This document shows positions 1 to 8,003 of a stretch of 64,000 nt of DNA, piece by piece. The position numbers and the translations under genes are program-made. Location of the stretch: NCBI GenBank assembly GCA_963728985.1, contig CAVSME010000006.1:62001-126000 (forward strand). Reading direction: 5' to 3'. Source of the stretch: DASXAI01 sp963728985. Its GTDB lineage: Bacteria; Actinomycetota; Acidimicrobiia; Acidimicrobiales; Ilumatobacteraceae. The notes beneath the pieces were generated by a model. That model worked only from the letters and a program-made list of their open reading frames with translations, did not search any database and was not told where the DNA came from. Numbering within the stretch: the stretch's first letter is position 1; every line of letters begins with the position of its first letter.

Positions 1-1322
1 GCCGTCGAGCCCGGCGGCCACCACCAACGTCTCGCAGAAGATGCTGGCGGTCTCGGCCAGTGCCATCGGCAGGCGCCGTTGCATCGGCGTGAGCGCCGCC
101 AGCTGCGTGTTGTGGTAGGCGTGACCGAGCTCGTGGGCCAGGGTCTGCACGCTGTCGAAGGAGTCGGCCCAGTTGAGCATCACCAGCGAGCGGTCGCCCG
201 TGAACGACATGCAGAACGCCCCGCCCCGCTTGCCGTCTCGGGGCTCGGCGTCGATCCACCGCTCGCCGAGGGCGCGCGACGCCATGGCGGCGAGGGCGGG
301 GGAGTAGCGACCGAACGACGCGGTGACCCGCTCGCATCCCTCGGTCCACGAGACGGCGTGCCGGGCGCCACCGGCAGCGGCGCGAGAGATCCCACCATGG
401 CAGCCCGGCAGCATGCCCGTGGAGCCGGGCCTTGACCCGCAGCCACCGCCGGAAGGCCGGCAGGGCGGCGTCGACGGCCGCCCGCATGGCGTCGAAGGTG
501 CGGACGTCGACGGCGTTGGCGAACAGCGAGGCGTGCAGCGGATCATCCCAGCCGCGGCGGTCGTTGACCACGACGGCCTCGCCCTTGATGGCGTTGAGGG
601 CCGCCGCGCAGGCCGTGGCCGCCGACGGCCAGGTGGCGATCTCGGCGGCGAACGCCGCCCGGCGCAGTGCCGGATCGGCGCTGGTGGCCAGGCCCCGCAC
701 CGCGGTCATCGGCAGGGTCTCGACGTGACCGTCGGGGAACGTGACCGGCGCGGCCAGCTGCGAGGTCACGTCCTGGTGGAGCCGGGCCCACGCCGACGAG
801 CCCGTCACCGCCAGTTCGGCGTAGAGCGCCTCGTCGGCGCCGGGCATCTGGTGCTCGGCGCGGGCGGCCGCCCGCAGGAGGGGGAACGCGTGGTCGGCGG
901 CGAGCGGGCTGGCGGCGGCCAGGGCCTCGGGACCGAGGGCGGCCACCCACGCGGCGAGGCGGGCGGCCAGCTGGCGCAGCGTGGCCGCTTCGCGCTCGAG
1001 CGTCGAGTACAGGCCCTGGGCGGCGTCGTTGCGGCTGTCGGTGGTGACGAAGCTGGCCACGTAGGCCCTCAGCAGCTCGTACTGGCGCTCCACGGCGTTG
1101 GTCTCGGTGATCACCGCCTCGGCGGCAACCACCTCCTCGGGCGACGGGGCGTGAGAGTCGACCTCGCCCACGCCGTGCTCGTCGTACAGGTTGGCCAGCC
1201 GGACGATGTCGGCGCTCGAGCTGCTCGCGTGCCGAGGCGAGCTGGCGCGAGTGCAGCGAGGGGAACACGTCGCTGACATCCCACCGGGGCAAGGGCGACG
1301 GCGGCGACTCGATTGCGGCCAT
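1..1322 (-). CDS. pepF: Oligoendopeptidase F (M3 zinc metallopeptidase), 3' part beyond the edge, frame-broken
   Basis: Cytoplasmic zinc peptidase that cuts short peptides. The minus strand encodes HELGHAYHN, the M3 zinc-binding and catalytic motif, with HELGH at 121-135. Upstream lie LPWWDL (about 386-405), GERWIDAEP and FCMSFTGD, all typical of the PepF family. The ATG at 1320-1322 opens SPLPRWDVSDVFPSLHS, a normal start for this family. The frame changes three times: near 1210-1216, near 380-390 and near 366-372. Each is a one-base slip after which the conserved sequence resumes, so this looks like sequence error rather than decay. The C-terminus is off the left edge. It diverges from the VIT gene across about 25 bp. 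Confidence 0.85.
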
Positions 1323-1334
1323 GGCCCACGGTCC

Positions 1335-1340
1335 TACCAT
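1335..1340 (+). promoter_or_regulatory. -10 box TACCAT for the VIT-family gene
   Basis: TACCAT is followed by 7 nt and then GTG at 1348. This fits a leaderless transcript and favours the 1348 start over the ATG at 1321, which would overlap the divergent pepF start. Confidence 0.5.
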
Positions 1341-1347
1341 CGACAGG

Positions 1348-2062
1348 GTGCCCCGCACGCGCGTTCTTCGCCGACCTCACCAGGAGCGGCATGCGATCGG
1401 CCGGATCGGGTGGTTGCGAGCGGCCGTGCTCGGAGCCAACGACGGGCTGCTGTCGACGGCGAGCTTGCTCGTCGGTGTTGCCGCCGCCGATGTCAGCCGT
1501 TCGGTGCTCCTGACGACCGGGATCGCGGCGCTGGTGGCGGGGGCGGCGTCGATGGCGGTCGGCGAGTACAGCTCGGTGAGCTCGCAGCGCGACGCCGAGT
1601 TGGCCGACCTGTCGTTGGAACAGGAGGAGCTCGAGACGAGCCCGCGATCGGAGCTGGCCGAGCTGCAGGGGATCTACATCCGCCGCGGCCTCGACCCGGC
1701 GCTGGCCCAAGCCGTCGCCGTTCAGCTGACGGCCCATGACGCGCTCGGCGTCGCACGCTCGCGACGAGCTCGGCCTCGACCCGACGGACCTGGCGCGGCC
1801 GGTGCAGGCAGCGGTCACCTCGGCGGTGAGCTTCTCGATCGGCGCGCTGGTGCCGTTGCTGTGCGTCGTGGCGGCAGGCCGCTCGTTGCGGGTGCCGGCG
1901 TGCGTCGTCATCACGCTGGCGGCGCTCGGCGTGCTCGGCGCGGTGGGCGCCAGCCTCGGCAACGCCTCGTGGGTGAGGGGGGCGTGGCGGGTGCTGATCG
2001 GTGGCGCGCTGGCCATGGCCATCACCTACGTGCTCGGCGACCTCGTGGGCGCCGCGGTGTAG
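1348..2062 (+). CDS. VIT1/CCC1-family integral membrane transporter, frame-broken
   Basis: Family members move Fe2+/Mn2+ across membranes. The N-terminal part carries the family's first helix, LRAAVLGANDGLLSTASLLVG, and VAGAASMAVGEYSSVSSQRDAE in the second helix and following segment. A cytoplasmic acidic region (about residues 80-130) follows, then three C-terminal membrane segments ending in YVLGDLVGAAV. The reading frame shifts near 1750-1757: before it the frame reads QLTAHDALG, after it RDELGLDPTDLARPV. Joined, the protein is about 237 residues, the usual family size. The GTG at 1348 is chosen from the -10 spacing. Substrate is inferred from the family only. Confidence 0.8.
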
Positions 2063-2149
2063 CTACTCCCGGCAGACGGACGCAGTTGGCACCCAAAGGC
2101 GCCTGCACCTTTCCGCTCAGTCCCAGGCGCAGCGAGCCCGAGGCGGACA

Positions 2150-2234
2150 GGTGAGTGCTGCCGCAGTGCGGTGGCAGGGGCGAGCGCTCGGAGGATTGTT
2201 CGAGAGGCGAGCGGATCGGCGAAAAGCCGATCCG
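2150..2234 (+). repeat. Divergent single copy of the two-hairpin element
   Basis: A CCGCAGTGCGG first hairpin (imperfect outer stem) is followed by GGATTGTTCGAG and a second hairpin, CGGATCGGC-GAAAA-GCCGATCCG (2212-2234, perfect 9 bp). It lies in the convergent gap between the VIT gene and mshD, just before the tandem array. Bases 2063-2149 show nothing recognisable. Confidence 0.6.
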
Positions 2235-2261
2235 AGGGCGATGAGGCTGCTCGGCCCGTGT

Positions 2262-2405
2262 CGACAATCGGCGTTTGGGTGCCGATTGCCTCGCCTGGCG
2301 GGCCGATCGGCACCCGTGACCGAATCGGCACCCAACGTCGCTCACGGATCGTGGCAAACCGGCCCCGTCCGCGCGGATCGCGAACACCTGTCCGCTCGCC
2401 CTTCG
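2262..2405 (+). repeat. Dispersed 140-bp segment, inverted copy at about 27590-27725
   Basis: The segment contains GGGTGCCGAT (2277-2286) and ATCGGCACCC (2306-2315), a perfect 10-bp stem, and a further ATCGGCACCC at 2324-2333. The reverse complement of about 27590-27725 matches it almost base for base. Both copies sit beside a tandem array of the two-hairpin element, so the whole composite locus is present twice in opposite orientation. Confidence 0.75.
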
Positions 2406-2410
2406 AGCGA

Positions 2411-2893
2411 GCGAGTCGGCGCCGAAGAGGCGAGTGCCGCCGCAGCGCGGCGGCAGGGGCAGGTGGCCGAGGGATTGTTCGAGCGCAGCGAGTCGGCGCC
2501 GAAGAGGCGAGTGCCGCCGCAGCGCGGCGGCAGGGGCAGGTGGCCGAGGGATTGTTCGAGCGCAGCGAGTCGGCGCCGAAGAGGCGAGTGCCGCCGCAGC
2601 GCGGCGGCAGGGGCAGGTGGCCGAGGGATTGTTCGAGTGCAGCGAGTCGGCGCCGAAGAGGCGAGTGCCGCCGCAGCGCGGCGGCAGGGGCAGGTGGCCG
2701 AGGGATTGTTCGAGCGCAGCGAGTCGGCGCCGAAGAGGCGCGTGCCGCCGCAGCGCGGCGGCAGGGGCAGGTGGCCGAGGGATTGTTCGAGTGCAGCGAG
2801 TCGGCGCCGAAGAGGCGAGTGCCGCCGCAGCGCGGCGGCAGGGGCAGGTGGCCGAGGGATTGTTCGAGTGCAGCGAGTCGGCGCCGAAGAGAC
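2411..2893 (+). repeat. Tandem array, 77-bp unit, 6 full copies plus a partial
   Basis: Copies of the GAGTCGGCGCCGAAGAGG core begin at 2413, 2490, 2567, 2644, 2721, 2798 and 2875, exactly 77 bp apart, with only a few substitutions. Each unit carries GCCGCCGC-AGC-GCGGCGGC, a GGGATTGTTCGAG segment and a GGCGCCGAAGAGGCG segment. The array stops 5 bp before the mshD stop codon. Several long ORFs cross it on both strands, but they only translate the repeat. Confidence 0.95.
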
Positions 2894-2897
2894 GCTG

Positions 2898-3791
2898 CTA
2901 AGAAACGAAGGCGCGGTCGGAGTGGTGCACTGTGAAGCCGATGCGCTCGTACATCCGCACGGCGGCGCCGTTGGCGCCGTCCACGTAGAGCATGCCGGTG
3001 CCGATGCCCTTGCCGGCCAGGTGGTCGAGGCCGGCGAGGGTGAGCGAGGTGCCGAGCCCGCCGCCGTGGAAGTCGGGGTCCGAGGCGATCACGTAGATCT
3101 CGCCCAAGACCGGGTCGTGGTCGGCGTGCACCTTCGTCCAGCAGAAGCCGGCCAGCCGGCCGTTGCTCTCGTGGAGCAGGAAGCCGGCCGGGTCGAACCA
3201 CGGCTCGTCCTCCCGCGCCTGCAGCGTCTCCCGCGTCCAACCGCCCTGCTCGGGGTGATCGGCGAAGGCCCGGTTGTTGACGGCCAGCCACGCGTCCTCG
3301 TCCTGGCCGACGACGAACGGCCGGGTGTCGAGCTCGAACGGGATGCCGGTCGGCAGCGGCCGCCGCATCTGGTGCAATGTCCGGCCCACCCGCAGCCCGA
3401 GGGCGGCGGCCACGGCGGCGTGCGCCTCGGTCGCCCGGGGAACGAGCCAGTGCACCTCGCCGCCGCCGGCCTCGTCCACCACGCCGAGGGCCGCCCCGAC
3501 CAGTTCCCGGGCGAGCCCGTCGAGGCGGTGGCGATGGGCCGGGTCGACGGCGACCTCGACGGTGGACGTGTCGTTGCCCCGGGAGACCTGGGCGTACGCC
3601 ACGAGCGGGCCGCCGGGGACATCGCGCGCCCGCAGCGCGGCGAAGCCGGGCCCGCCGCCCCGGGCGAGGTCCAGGCGGAGGTGGTCGGACAGCGCCGGCT
3701 CGTCGTCGGCGGTCGTGGCGGCGTCGAGGAGCCTCGAGATCTCGGTCCGGTCGGCCGGCGCCACCGTGCGCGTGATCTCGAGATGGGACAT
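2898..3791 (-). CDS. mshD: Mycothiol synthase (GNAT acetyltransferase)
   Basis: Catalyses the last step of mycothiol synthesis: acetyl transfer from acetyl-CoA to Cys-GlcN-Ins. The 297 residues hold two GNAT domains. The C-terminal active one shows VNNRAFADHPEQGGWT, DPAGFLL, GFCWTKVH, GEIYVIASDP, HGGGLGTSLTLAGLDHL and NGAAVRMYERIGF, in MshD order. The ATG at 3791 (MSHLEITR) is chosen over an upstream in-frame start at 3875, which would overlap nth; it also sits 8 nt after a TAGCCT box. Its presence marks an actinobacterium. Diverges from nth. Confidence 0.93.
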   Translation of the reverse strand: MSHLEITRTVAPADRTEISRLLDAATTADDEPALSDHLRLDLARGGGPGFAALRARDVPGGPLVAYAQVSRGNDTSTVEVAVDPAHRHRLDGLARELVGAALGVVDEAGGGEVHWLVPRATEAHAAVAAALGLRVGRTLHQMRRPLPTGIPFELDTRPFVVGQDEDAWLAVNNRAFADHPEQGGWTRETLQAREDEPWFDPAGFLLHESNGRLAGFCWTKVHADHDPVLGEIYVIASDPDFHGGGLGTSLTLAGLDHLAGKGIGTGMLYVDGANGAAVRMYERIGFTVHHSDRAFVS

Positions 3792-3799
3792 GAAGGGCG

Positions 3800-3805
3800 A
3801 GGCTA
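3800..3805 (-). promoter_or_regulatory. -10 box TAGCCT for mshD
   Basis: On the minus strand TAGCCT is followed by 8 nt and the mshD ATG (3789-3791), predicting a leaderless or near-leaderless mRNA. Confidence 0.5.
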
Positions 3806-3826
3806 CGCAGGGGCCACAGTGAGCCA

Positions 3827-3832
3827 TAACCT
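3827..3832 (+). promoter_or_regulatory. -10 box TAACCT for nth
   Basis: TAACCT, 8 nt, then ATG at 3841. It lies 22 bp from the oppositely directed mshD box, so the divergent pair shares a very compact promoter region. Confidence 0.5.
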
Positions 3833-3840
3833 GCGCCGCG

Positions 3841-4504
3841 ATGGCACGACCGCGAACGCCCAAGGGCCGGGCCAAGGAGGTCGTGCGGCTGCTGGCCGAC
3901 GAGTACCCGGGCTCGGCCCGGGACCTGTGCGCGCTCGATCATCACAACGCGTTCGAACTGCTGGCGGCCACGATCCTTTCGGCGCAGACGACCGACGTCC
4001 GGGTGAACATGGTGACGCCGGCGCTGTTCGCCCGCTATCCCACCCCGGAGGACCTCGCCGGCGCCGATCCCGGCGAGGTCGAGGAGATCATCCGCTCGAC
4101 GGGCTTCTTCCAGAACAAGACCCGCAGCGTGATCGGCATGGCGCAGGGCGTGGTGGAGCGGTTCGGTGGCCACGTGCCGTCGGCGATGGAGGACCTGGTC
4201 ACCCTTCCGGGCGTCGGTCGCAAGACGGCCAACGTCGTCCGCAGCGTCTGGTTCGGCCAGCCGGGGCTGCCCGTCGACACCCACGTGACCCGCCTCGCCG
4301 GGCGTCTCGGACTCACCGACGAGAAGGACGCCGTGAAAATTGAACGTGCCCTCAATGCTGTGGTTCCGCCCGCGGAGCGTGGCGCGTCTGAGCCTCCGCT
4401 TGATCCTCCACGGGCGCCGGGTTTGCATCGCTCGCGCTCCAGCCTGCGAGATCTGCGTGCTGGAGGACCTGTGTCCCTCATCGCGCCTCCCCCGTAAACG
4501 CTGA
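3841..4504 (+). CDS. nth: Endonuclease III, frame-broken near the C-terminus
   Basis: Base-excision DNA glycosylase/AP lyase for oxidised pyrimidines. Visible motifs are LLAATILSAQTTD, the helix-hairpin-helix LPGVGRKTANVV with the catalytic Lys, and LPVDTHVTRLAGRLGL with the catalytic Asp. The initial frame ends in unrelated sequence at 4497. The +1 frame from about 4378 reads LSLRLILHGRRVC and then the four-cysteine [4Fe-4S] pattern C-x6-C-x2-C-x5-C, stopping at TGA 4502-4504. One base slip near 4374-4378 therefore restores a full-length enzyme of about 220 residues. Confidence 0.92.
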
Positions 4505-4548
4505 GAGTGAGGAACGGAACGCCACTTGCGCCCACTAGCAGGAGGAGT

Positions 4549-4626
4549 ATGCTGAGCAGCACCAACCAGGTTCCCGCCACCTGGTTTGAGGGCGATGCCG
4601 GGATCCGCCGCCTGGCGTCGCTGTGA
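4549..4626 (+). CDS. Small ORF of 25 codons with a strong ribosome binding site
   Basis: ATG at 4549-4551 is preceded by AGGAGGAG, a near-ideal Shine-Dalgarno at 4-10 nt spacing, and the ORF stops at TGA 4624-4626, immediately before a perfect terminator hairpin. The peptide is mixed polar, with Trp13, Phe14 and an Arg-Arg pair near residues 20-21; no signal or membrane segment is seen. It lies 44 bp after nth and may be co-transcribed with it. I do not recognise the peptide. It could be a leader or a true microprotein. Confidence 0.45.
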   Translation: MLSSTNQVPATWFEGDAGIRRLASL

Positions 4627-4652
4627 GCGACGGCCCCGCAAGGGGCCGTCGC
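4627..4652. terminator. Perfect 11-bp stem-loop terminator
   Basis: GCGACGGCCCC (4627-4637), loop GCAA, GGGGCCGTCGC (4642-4652). It begins right after the 25-codon ORF stop. The trailing bases CGCATTTC carry only a short T run, as is common at high G+C. Confidence 0.75.
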
Positions 4653-4731
4653 CGCATTTCGGGCAAGTTTGCTGAGAGTCGGGTCACCGTACGTGAGGGC
4701 TCACGCAGGGTCGCCGCTCGATCGGCTGCGT

Positions 4732-4795
4732 GCCGCCGCAGTGCGGCGGCGGGGAACCCGGCCCGCCATTCATCGAGCCGACGGCGACGACGACG
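4732..4795 (+). repeat. Single copy of the two-hairpin element
   Basis: GCCGCCGC (4732-4739), loop AGT, GCGGCGGC (4743-4750), then GGGG and a CGCCATTCATCGAGC segment resembling the conserved linker. The second hairpin is degenerate. It fills the convergent gap between nth and the small minus-strand gene. Bases 4653-4731 show no other feature. Confidence 0.6.
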
Positions 4796-4809
4796 CAGCC
4801 GCCAGCCGG

Positions 4810-5001
4810 TCAGCGCAGGGCCTGGCGGGCCCGCTCGACGCTGCGGGCGGCGGCTCGCACCGTCCGCTCCGCATCGAACAGGGCGGCCACGACGTCGTCG
4901 TGGTCGGTGTTCTCGTAGGCAAGGCCCAGCTCGCCGAGGCGCCGTTCCAGCTCGGTCAGGGTGGTGGCCAGCGACGAGAGCTCGGCAGCGTCACCCGGCA
5001 T
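4810..5001 (-). CDS. Small helical protein of unknown function (63 aa)
   Basis: ATG at 4999-5001 to a stop at 4810-4812. The sequence is almost wholly predicted helix with heptad spacing, for example LATTLTELERRLGELGL and ERTVRAAARSVERARQALR, joined by an acidic loop YENTDHDD. Unlike the overlapping plus-strand ORFs it has normal amino-acid composition and does not derive from the repeat. I do not recognise a family. A two-helix coiled coil or a small partner protein is plausible. It diverges from hisD, with the repeat array between. Confidence 0.6.
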   Translation of the reverse strand: MPGDAAELSSLATTLTELERRLGELGLAYENTDHDDVVAALFDAERTVRAAARSVERARQALR

Positions 5002-5036
5002 GGTGTCGAGTCTGCTTGATCTGATCAACGCGGACG

Positions 5037-5598
5037 AAGCGCGGCAGTGGCGGCGCAGTGCGCCGCCGGGGCAGTTGCCGGCGGCATTGATCGAGCACAG
5101 CGAGACCGAGGCGAAGCCGAGGCTGCGGCAGTGGCGGCGCAGCGCGCCGCCGGGGCAGTTGCCGGCGGCATTGATCGAGCACAGCGAAGCCGAGGCAGCG
5201 GCAGTGGCGGCGCAGTGCGCCGCCGGGGCAGTTGCTGGCGGCATTGATCGAGCACAGCGAGACCGAGGCGAGGCCGAGGCGGCGGCAGTGGCGGCGCAGT
5301 GCGCCGCCGGGGCAGTTGCCGGGCGGCATTGATCGAGCACGGCGAAGCCGAGGCAGCGGCAGTGGCGGCGCAGTGCGCCGCCGGGGCAGTTGCTGGCGGC
5401 ATTGATCGAGCACAGCGAGACCGAGGCGAAGCCGAGGCGGCGGCAGTGGCGGCGCAGTGCGCCGCCGGGGCAGTTGCTGGCGGCATTGATCGAGCACAGG
5501 CGAAGCCGAGGCAGCGGCAGTGGCGGCGCAGTGCGCCGCCGGGGCAGTTGCTGGCGGCATTGATCGAGCACAGCGAGACCGAGGCGAAGCCGAGGCAT
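5037..5598 (+). repeat. Tandem array, alternating 84/73-bp units, 7 copies
   Basis: The ATTGATCGAGC core occurs at 5086, 5170, 5243, 5328, 5401, 5485 and 5559, giving spacings of 84, 73, 85, 73, 84 and 74 bp: a higher-order period near 157 bp. Each unit has the hairpin GGCGGCGC-AGT-GCGCCGCC and CAGCGA followed by either the longer ACCGAGGCGAAGCCG or the shorter AGCCG tail. The array occupies most of the 650-bp divergent gap before hisD. It is not CRISPR: no variable spacers exist. Confidence 0.93.
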
Positions 5599-5639
5599 CA
5601 AAGGGTCCGAATCCACCCGGCCGTCTGCGAGGGCGCCGG

Positions 5640-5645
5640 TAGCCT
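5640..5645 (+). promoter_or_regulatory. -10 box TAGCCT for the his operon
   Basis: TAGCCT is followed by 10 nt and the hisD ATG at 5656, so the 5' UTR would be at most about 3 nt. No Shine-Dalgarno is seen before hisD. Confidence 0.45.
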
Positions 5646-5655
5646 CGCCGTCGCG

Positions 5656-6945
5656 ATGTTGACCAGACTCGACCTGCGCGGTGCCCACGACCTGGCGGCG
5701 CGCCTGCCCCGTCCTCCCAGCGAGGGCGAGGAGCCCCTCGCCGCGGTGCGATCGATCCTCGACGCCGTGCGCGACAAGGGTGACCTGGCCGTACGGGAGC
5801 TGACCGCCCGCTTCGACGGCGTCGAGGTGGACGACCTGCGGGTGGCGCCCGAGGCCTGCGCCGCCGCCCTCGCTCGGTTGCCCCGGGAGCTGCGCGCCGC
5901 GCTGGAGCACGCCGCCGAGCGCATCGAGGCCTACCACCGCACCCAGATCCACGCCCCGGCGGTGTTCGAGCGCGATGGCATCCGCGTCGAGTCCCGTGCG
6001 GTGCCCGTCGACCGGGCCGGCTGCTACGTGCCCGGCGGCCGGGCCGTCTACCCGTCCACGGTGCTGATGACGGCACTGCCGGCCTGGGTGGCGGGCGTGC
6101 CCGAGATCGTCCTGGCGGTACCGCCCGACCGCACGACCGGGATGCCGCCCGACGCCACGCTGGCCGCCGCCGCCATCGCCGGGGTCGACGAGGTGTACCG
6201 CATCGGCGGTGCCCAGGCCATCGGCGCGCTGGCCTACGGCACCGAGTCGGTGGCGCCGGTCGACGTGATCGCCGGCCCCGGCAACGTGTACGTCGCGGTG
6301 GCCAAGCGCATGGTGGCGGGCGAGGGTCGGGTGGGCGTGCCCTCGGCCTTCGCCGGCCCGAGCGAGGTGGTGGTGGTGGCCGACGCCAGCGTCCCCGCCG
6401 ACTTCGCCGCCGTCGATGTGGTCGTGCAGGCCGAGCACGGACCTGGGGGGCTGGCCTGGCTGGTCACGTGGGACGAGGCTGTGCTCGACGCGGTCAGCGC
6501 GGCGGTGGCCCGCATCGCCACCGGGTCGCCAAGGGGAGCCGACCTCGAAGCCACGCTCGGCCGCAGCGGCTACGCCGTGCTCGTCGACGGCCCGGAAGCG
6601 GCGCTGGCCGTGGCCAATGCCATCGCCCCCGAGCACCTCGAGCTCTTGTGCGACGACGCTGCGGCGCTGGTGCCGCTGGTGCGCCACGCCGGCGCCGTGT
6701 TCTGCGGACCGTGGAGCCCGGCCAGCCTGGGTGACTACGTGGCCGGACCATCGCACGTGCTGCCCACGAACGGGTCGGCGCGCTTCGGGCAGGCCCTGAC
6801 CGTGAGCGACTTCACCAAGCACGTCCACGTCGTCACCGCGACGGAGGGCGGCTTGCGGGCGGCGGCGGCGACGGTGATCGCGCTGGCCGAGGCCGAAGGG
6901 CTCCCGGCCCACGCCGACAGCGCCCGCTGGCGGTCCGAGCCGTGA
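5656..6945 (+). CDS. hisD: Histidinol dehydrogenase
   Basis: Last two steps of histidine synthesis: NAD-dependent oxidation of L-histidinol to L-histidine, zinc-dependent. The 429 residues contain PGGRAVYPSTVLM, RIGGAQAIGALAYGT, DVIAGPGNVYVAVAKR, GPSEVVVVADA, QAEHGP and NAIAPEHLELL with the catalytic Glu-His pair. The ATG at 5656 is chosen because sequence upstream in the same frame is repeat-derived. Its TGA overlaps the hisC GTG, indicating translational coupling. It is the first gene of hisDCBHAF. Confidence 0.97.
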   Translation: MLTRLDLRGAHDLAARLPRPPSEGEEPLAAVRSILDAVRDKGDLAVRELTARFDGVEVDDLRVAPEACAAALARLPRELRAALEHAAERIEAYHRTQIHAPAVFERDGIRVESRAVPVDRAGCYVPGGRAVYPSTVLMTALPAWVAGVPEIVLAVPPDRTTGMPPDATLAAAAIAGVDEVYRIGGAQAIGALAYGTESVAPVDVIAGPGNVYVAVAKRMVAGEGRVGVPSAFAGPSEVVVVADASVPADFAAVDVVVQAEHGPGGLAWLVTWDEAVLDAVSAAVARIATGSPRGADLEATLGRSGYAVLVDGPEAALAVANAIAPEHLELLCDDAAALVPLVRHAGAVFCGPWSPASLGDYVAGPSHVLPTNGSARFGQALTVSDFTKHVHVVTATEGGLRAAAATVIALAEAEGLPAHADSARWRSEP

Positions 6946-8003
6946 AGCCCATCCCCGTCCGCGACGACCTCCAGGCCCTCGAGGGCTACCACTCGCCGCA
7001 GGTGTCGGTATCGGTGCGCCTCAACACCAACGAGTCGCCCGAGCCGCCGCCAGCGGCGTGGCGCGATGCCTTCGCCGCCGAGCTGTCGCGCGTCGAATGG
7101 CACCGCTATCCGGACCGCGCCGCGTCCGACCTCCGGGCCGCCATCGCTGCTCTCCACGGCGTGCAACCCGAGCAGGTCTTCGCCGCCAACGGATCGAACG
7201 AGGTGCTGCAGACGCTGCTGCTGGCCTATGGCGGGCACGGTCGCACCGTCGTGACGTTCGAGCCCACCTACCAGCTCCACGGCCACATCGCCCGCATCAC
7301 GGGCACGTCCGTGGTGGAGGCGGAGCGGACCGCCGACCTCACGCTCGACCCGGCCGTGGTCCGCCGGACGCTGGCGGCCGCCGATCCGATCATCACGTTC
7401 CTGTGCTCACCCAACAACCCGACGGGCATGGTGGAGCCGCAGGAGGTGGTGCGCGAGGTGCTCGACCTCGCACCCGCCCTCGTCGTCGTGGACGAGGCCT
7501 ACGGGCAGTTCGCCCCGTGGTCGGCGCTGGATCTCGTGGATGACGACCGCCCCCTCGTTGTGACCCGCACCTACTCCAAGACGTGGTCGATGGCGGCCAA
7601 CCGGCTCGGCTACCTCGTGGGTCCGTCGTGGCTGGTGGCCGAGCTGGACAAGGTGGTGCTGCCATACCACCTCGATGCCGCCAAGCAGGTGGCCGGCCGG
7701 CTGGCGCTGCGGTTCGCCGACGAGATGGAAGCGCGGGTCAAGGCGGTCGTGGCCGAGCGGGAGCGGGTCGGCGCCGTGCTGGCCGGGCTGCCCGTGCACG
7801 TGTGGCCGTCGGGCGCCAACTTCATCCTCTTCCGGCCGCAGCGCCACGACGGGCATGCCGTGTGGTCGGCACTGCTCGAGCGCGATGTGCTCGTGCGCGA
7901 CTGCTCGTCCTGGCCTCGGCTCGATGGTTGCCTGCGCGTCACCATCGGCACCCGCGACGAAGACGACGCCTTCCTCGCCGCCCTCACCGAGGTGCTGGCG
8001 TGA
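6942..8003 (+). CDS. hisC: Histidinol-phosphate aminotransferase
   Basis: PLP-dependent, fold type I; converts imidazole acetol phosphate and Glu to histidinol phosphate. The 353 residues show RLNTNESPEPPP at the N-terminus, SPNNPTG, VVVDEAYGQF with the PLP-binding Asp and Tyr, and TYSKTWSMAANRLGYL with the Schiff-base Lys. The GTG start at 6942 overlaps the hisD stop by 4 bp (GTGA); the end overlaps hisB in the same way. Confidence 0.96.
   Translation: MKPIPVRDDLQALEGYHSPQVSVSVRLNTNESPEPPPAAWRDAFAAELSRVEWHRYPDRAASDLRAAIAALHGVQPEQVFAANGSNEVLQTLLLAYGGHGRTVVTFEPTYQLHGHIARITGTSVVEAERTADLTLDPAVVRRTLAAADPIITFLCSPNNPTGMVEPQEVVREVLDLAPALVVVDEAYGQFAPWSALDLVDDDRPLVVTRTYSKTWSMAANRLGYLVGPSWLVAELDKVVLPYHLDAAKQVAGRLALRFADEMEARVKAVVAERERVGAVLAGLPVHVWPSGANFILFRPQRHDGHAVWSALLERDVLVRDCSSWPRLDGCLRVTIGTRDEDDAFLAALTEVLA

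Noticed and set aside
2001..4641. Very long ORFs on both strands (780 and 871 aa) across 2.0-4.6 kb
   Set aside because: They translate the 77-bp repeat and antisense of mshD/nth; composition is repetitive Arg/Ala/Gly and the real genes explain the region.
4669..5019. Plus-strand ORFs over 4623-5024
   Set aside because: They run through the repeat copy and antisense to the more protein-like 63-aa minus-strand gene.
5037..5598. CRISPR array
   Set aside because: Repeats are contiguous without unique spacers, and no cas genes are in the window.
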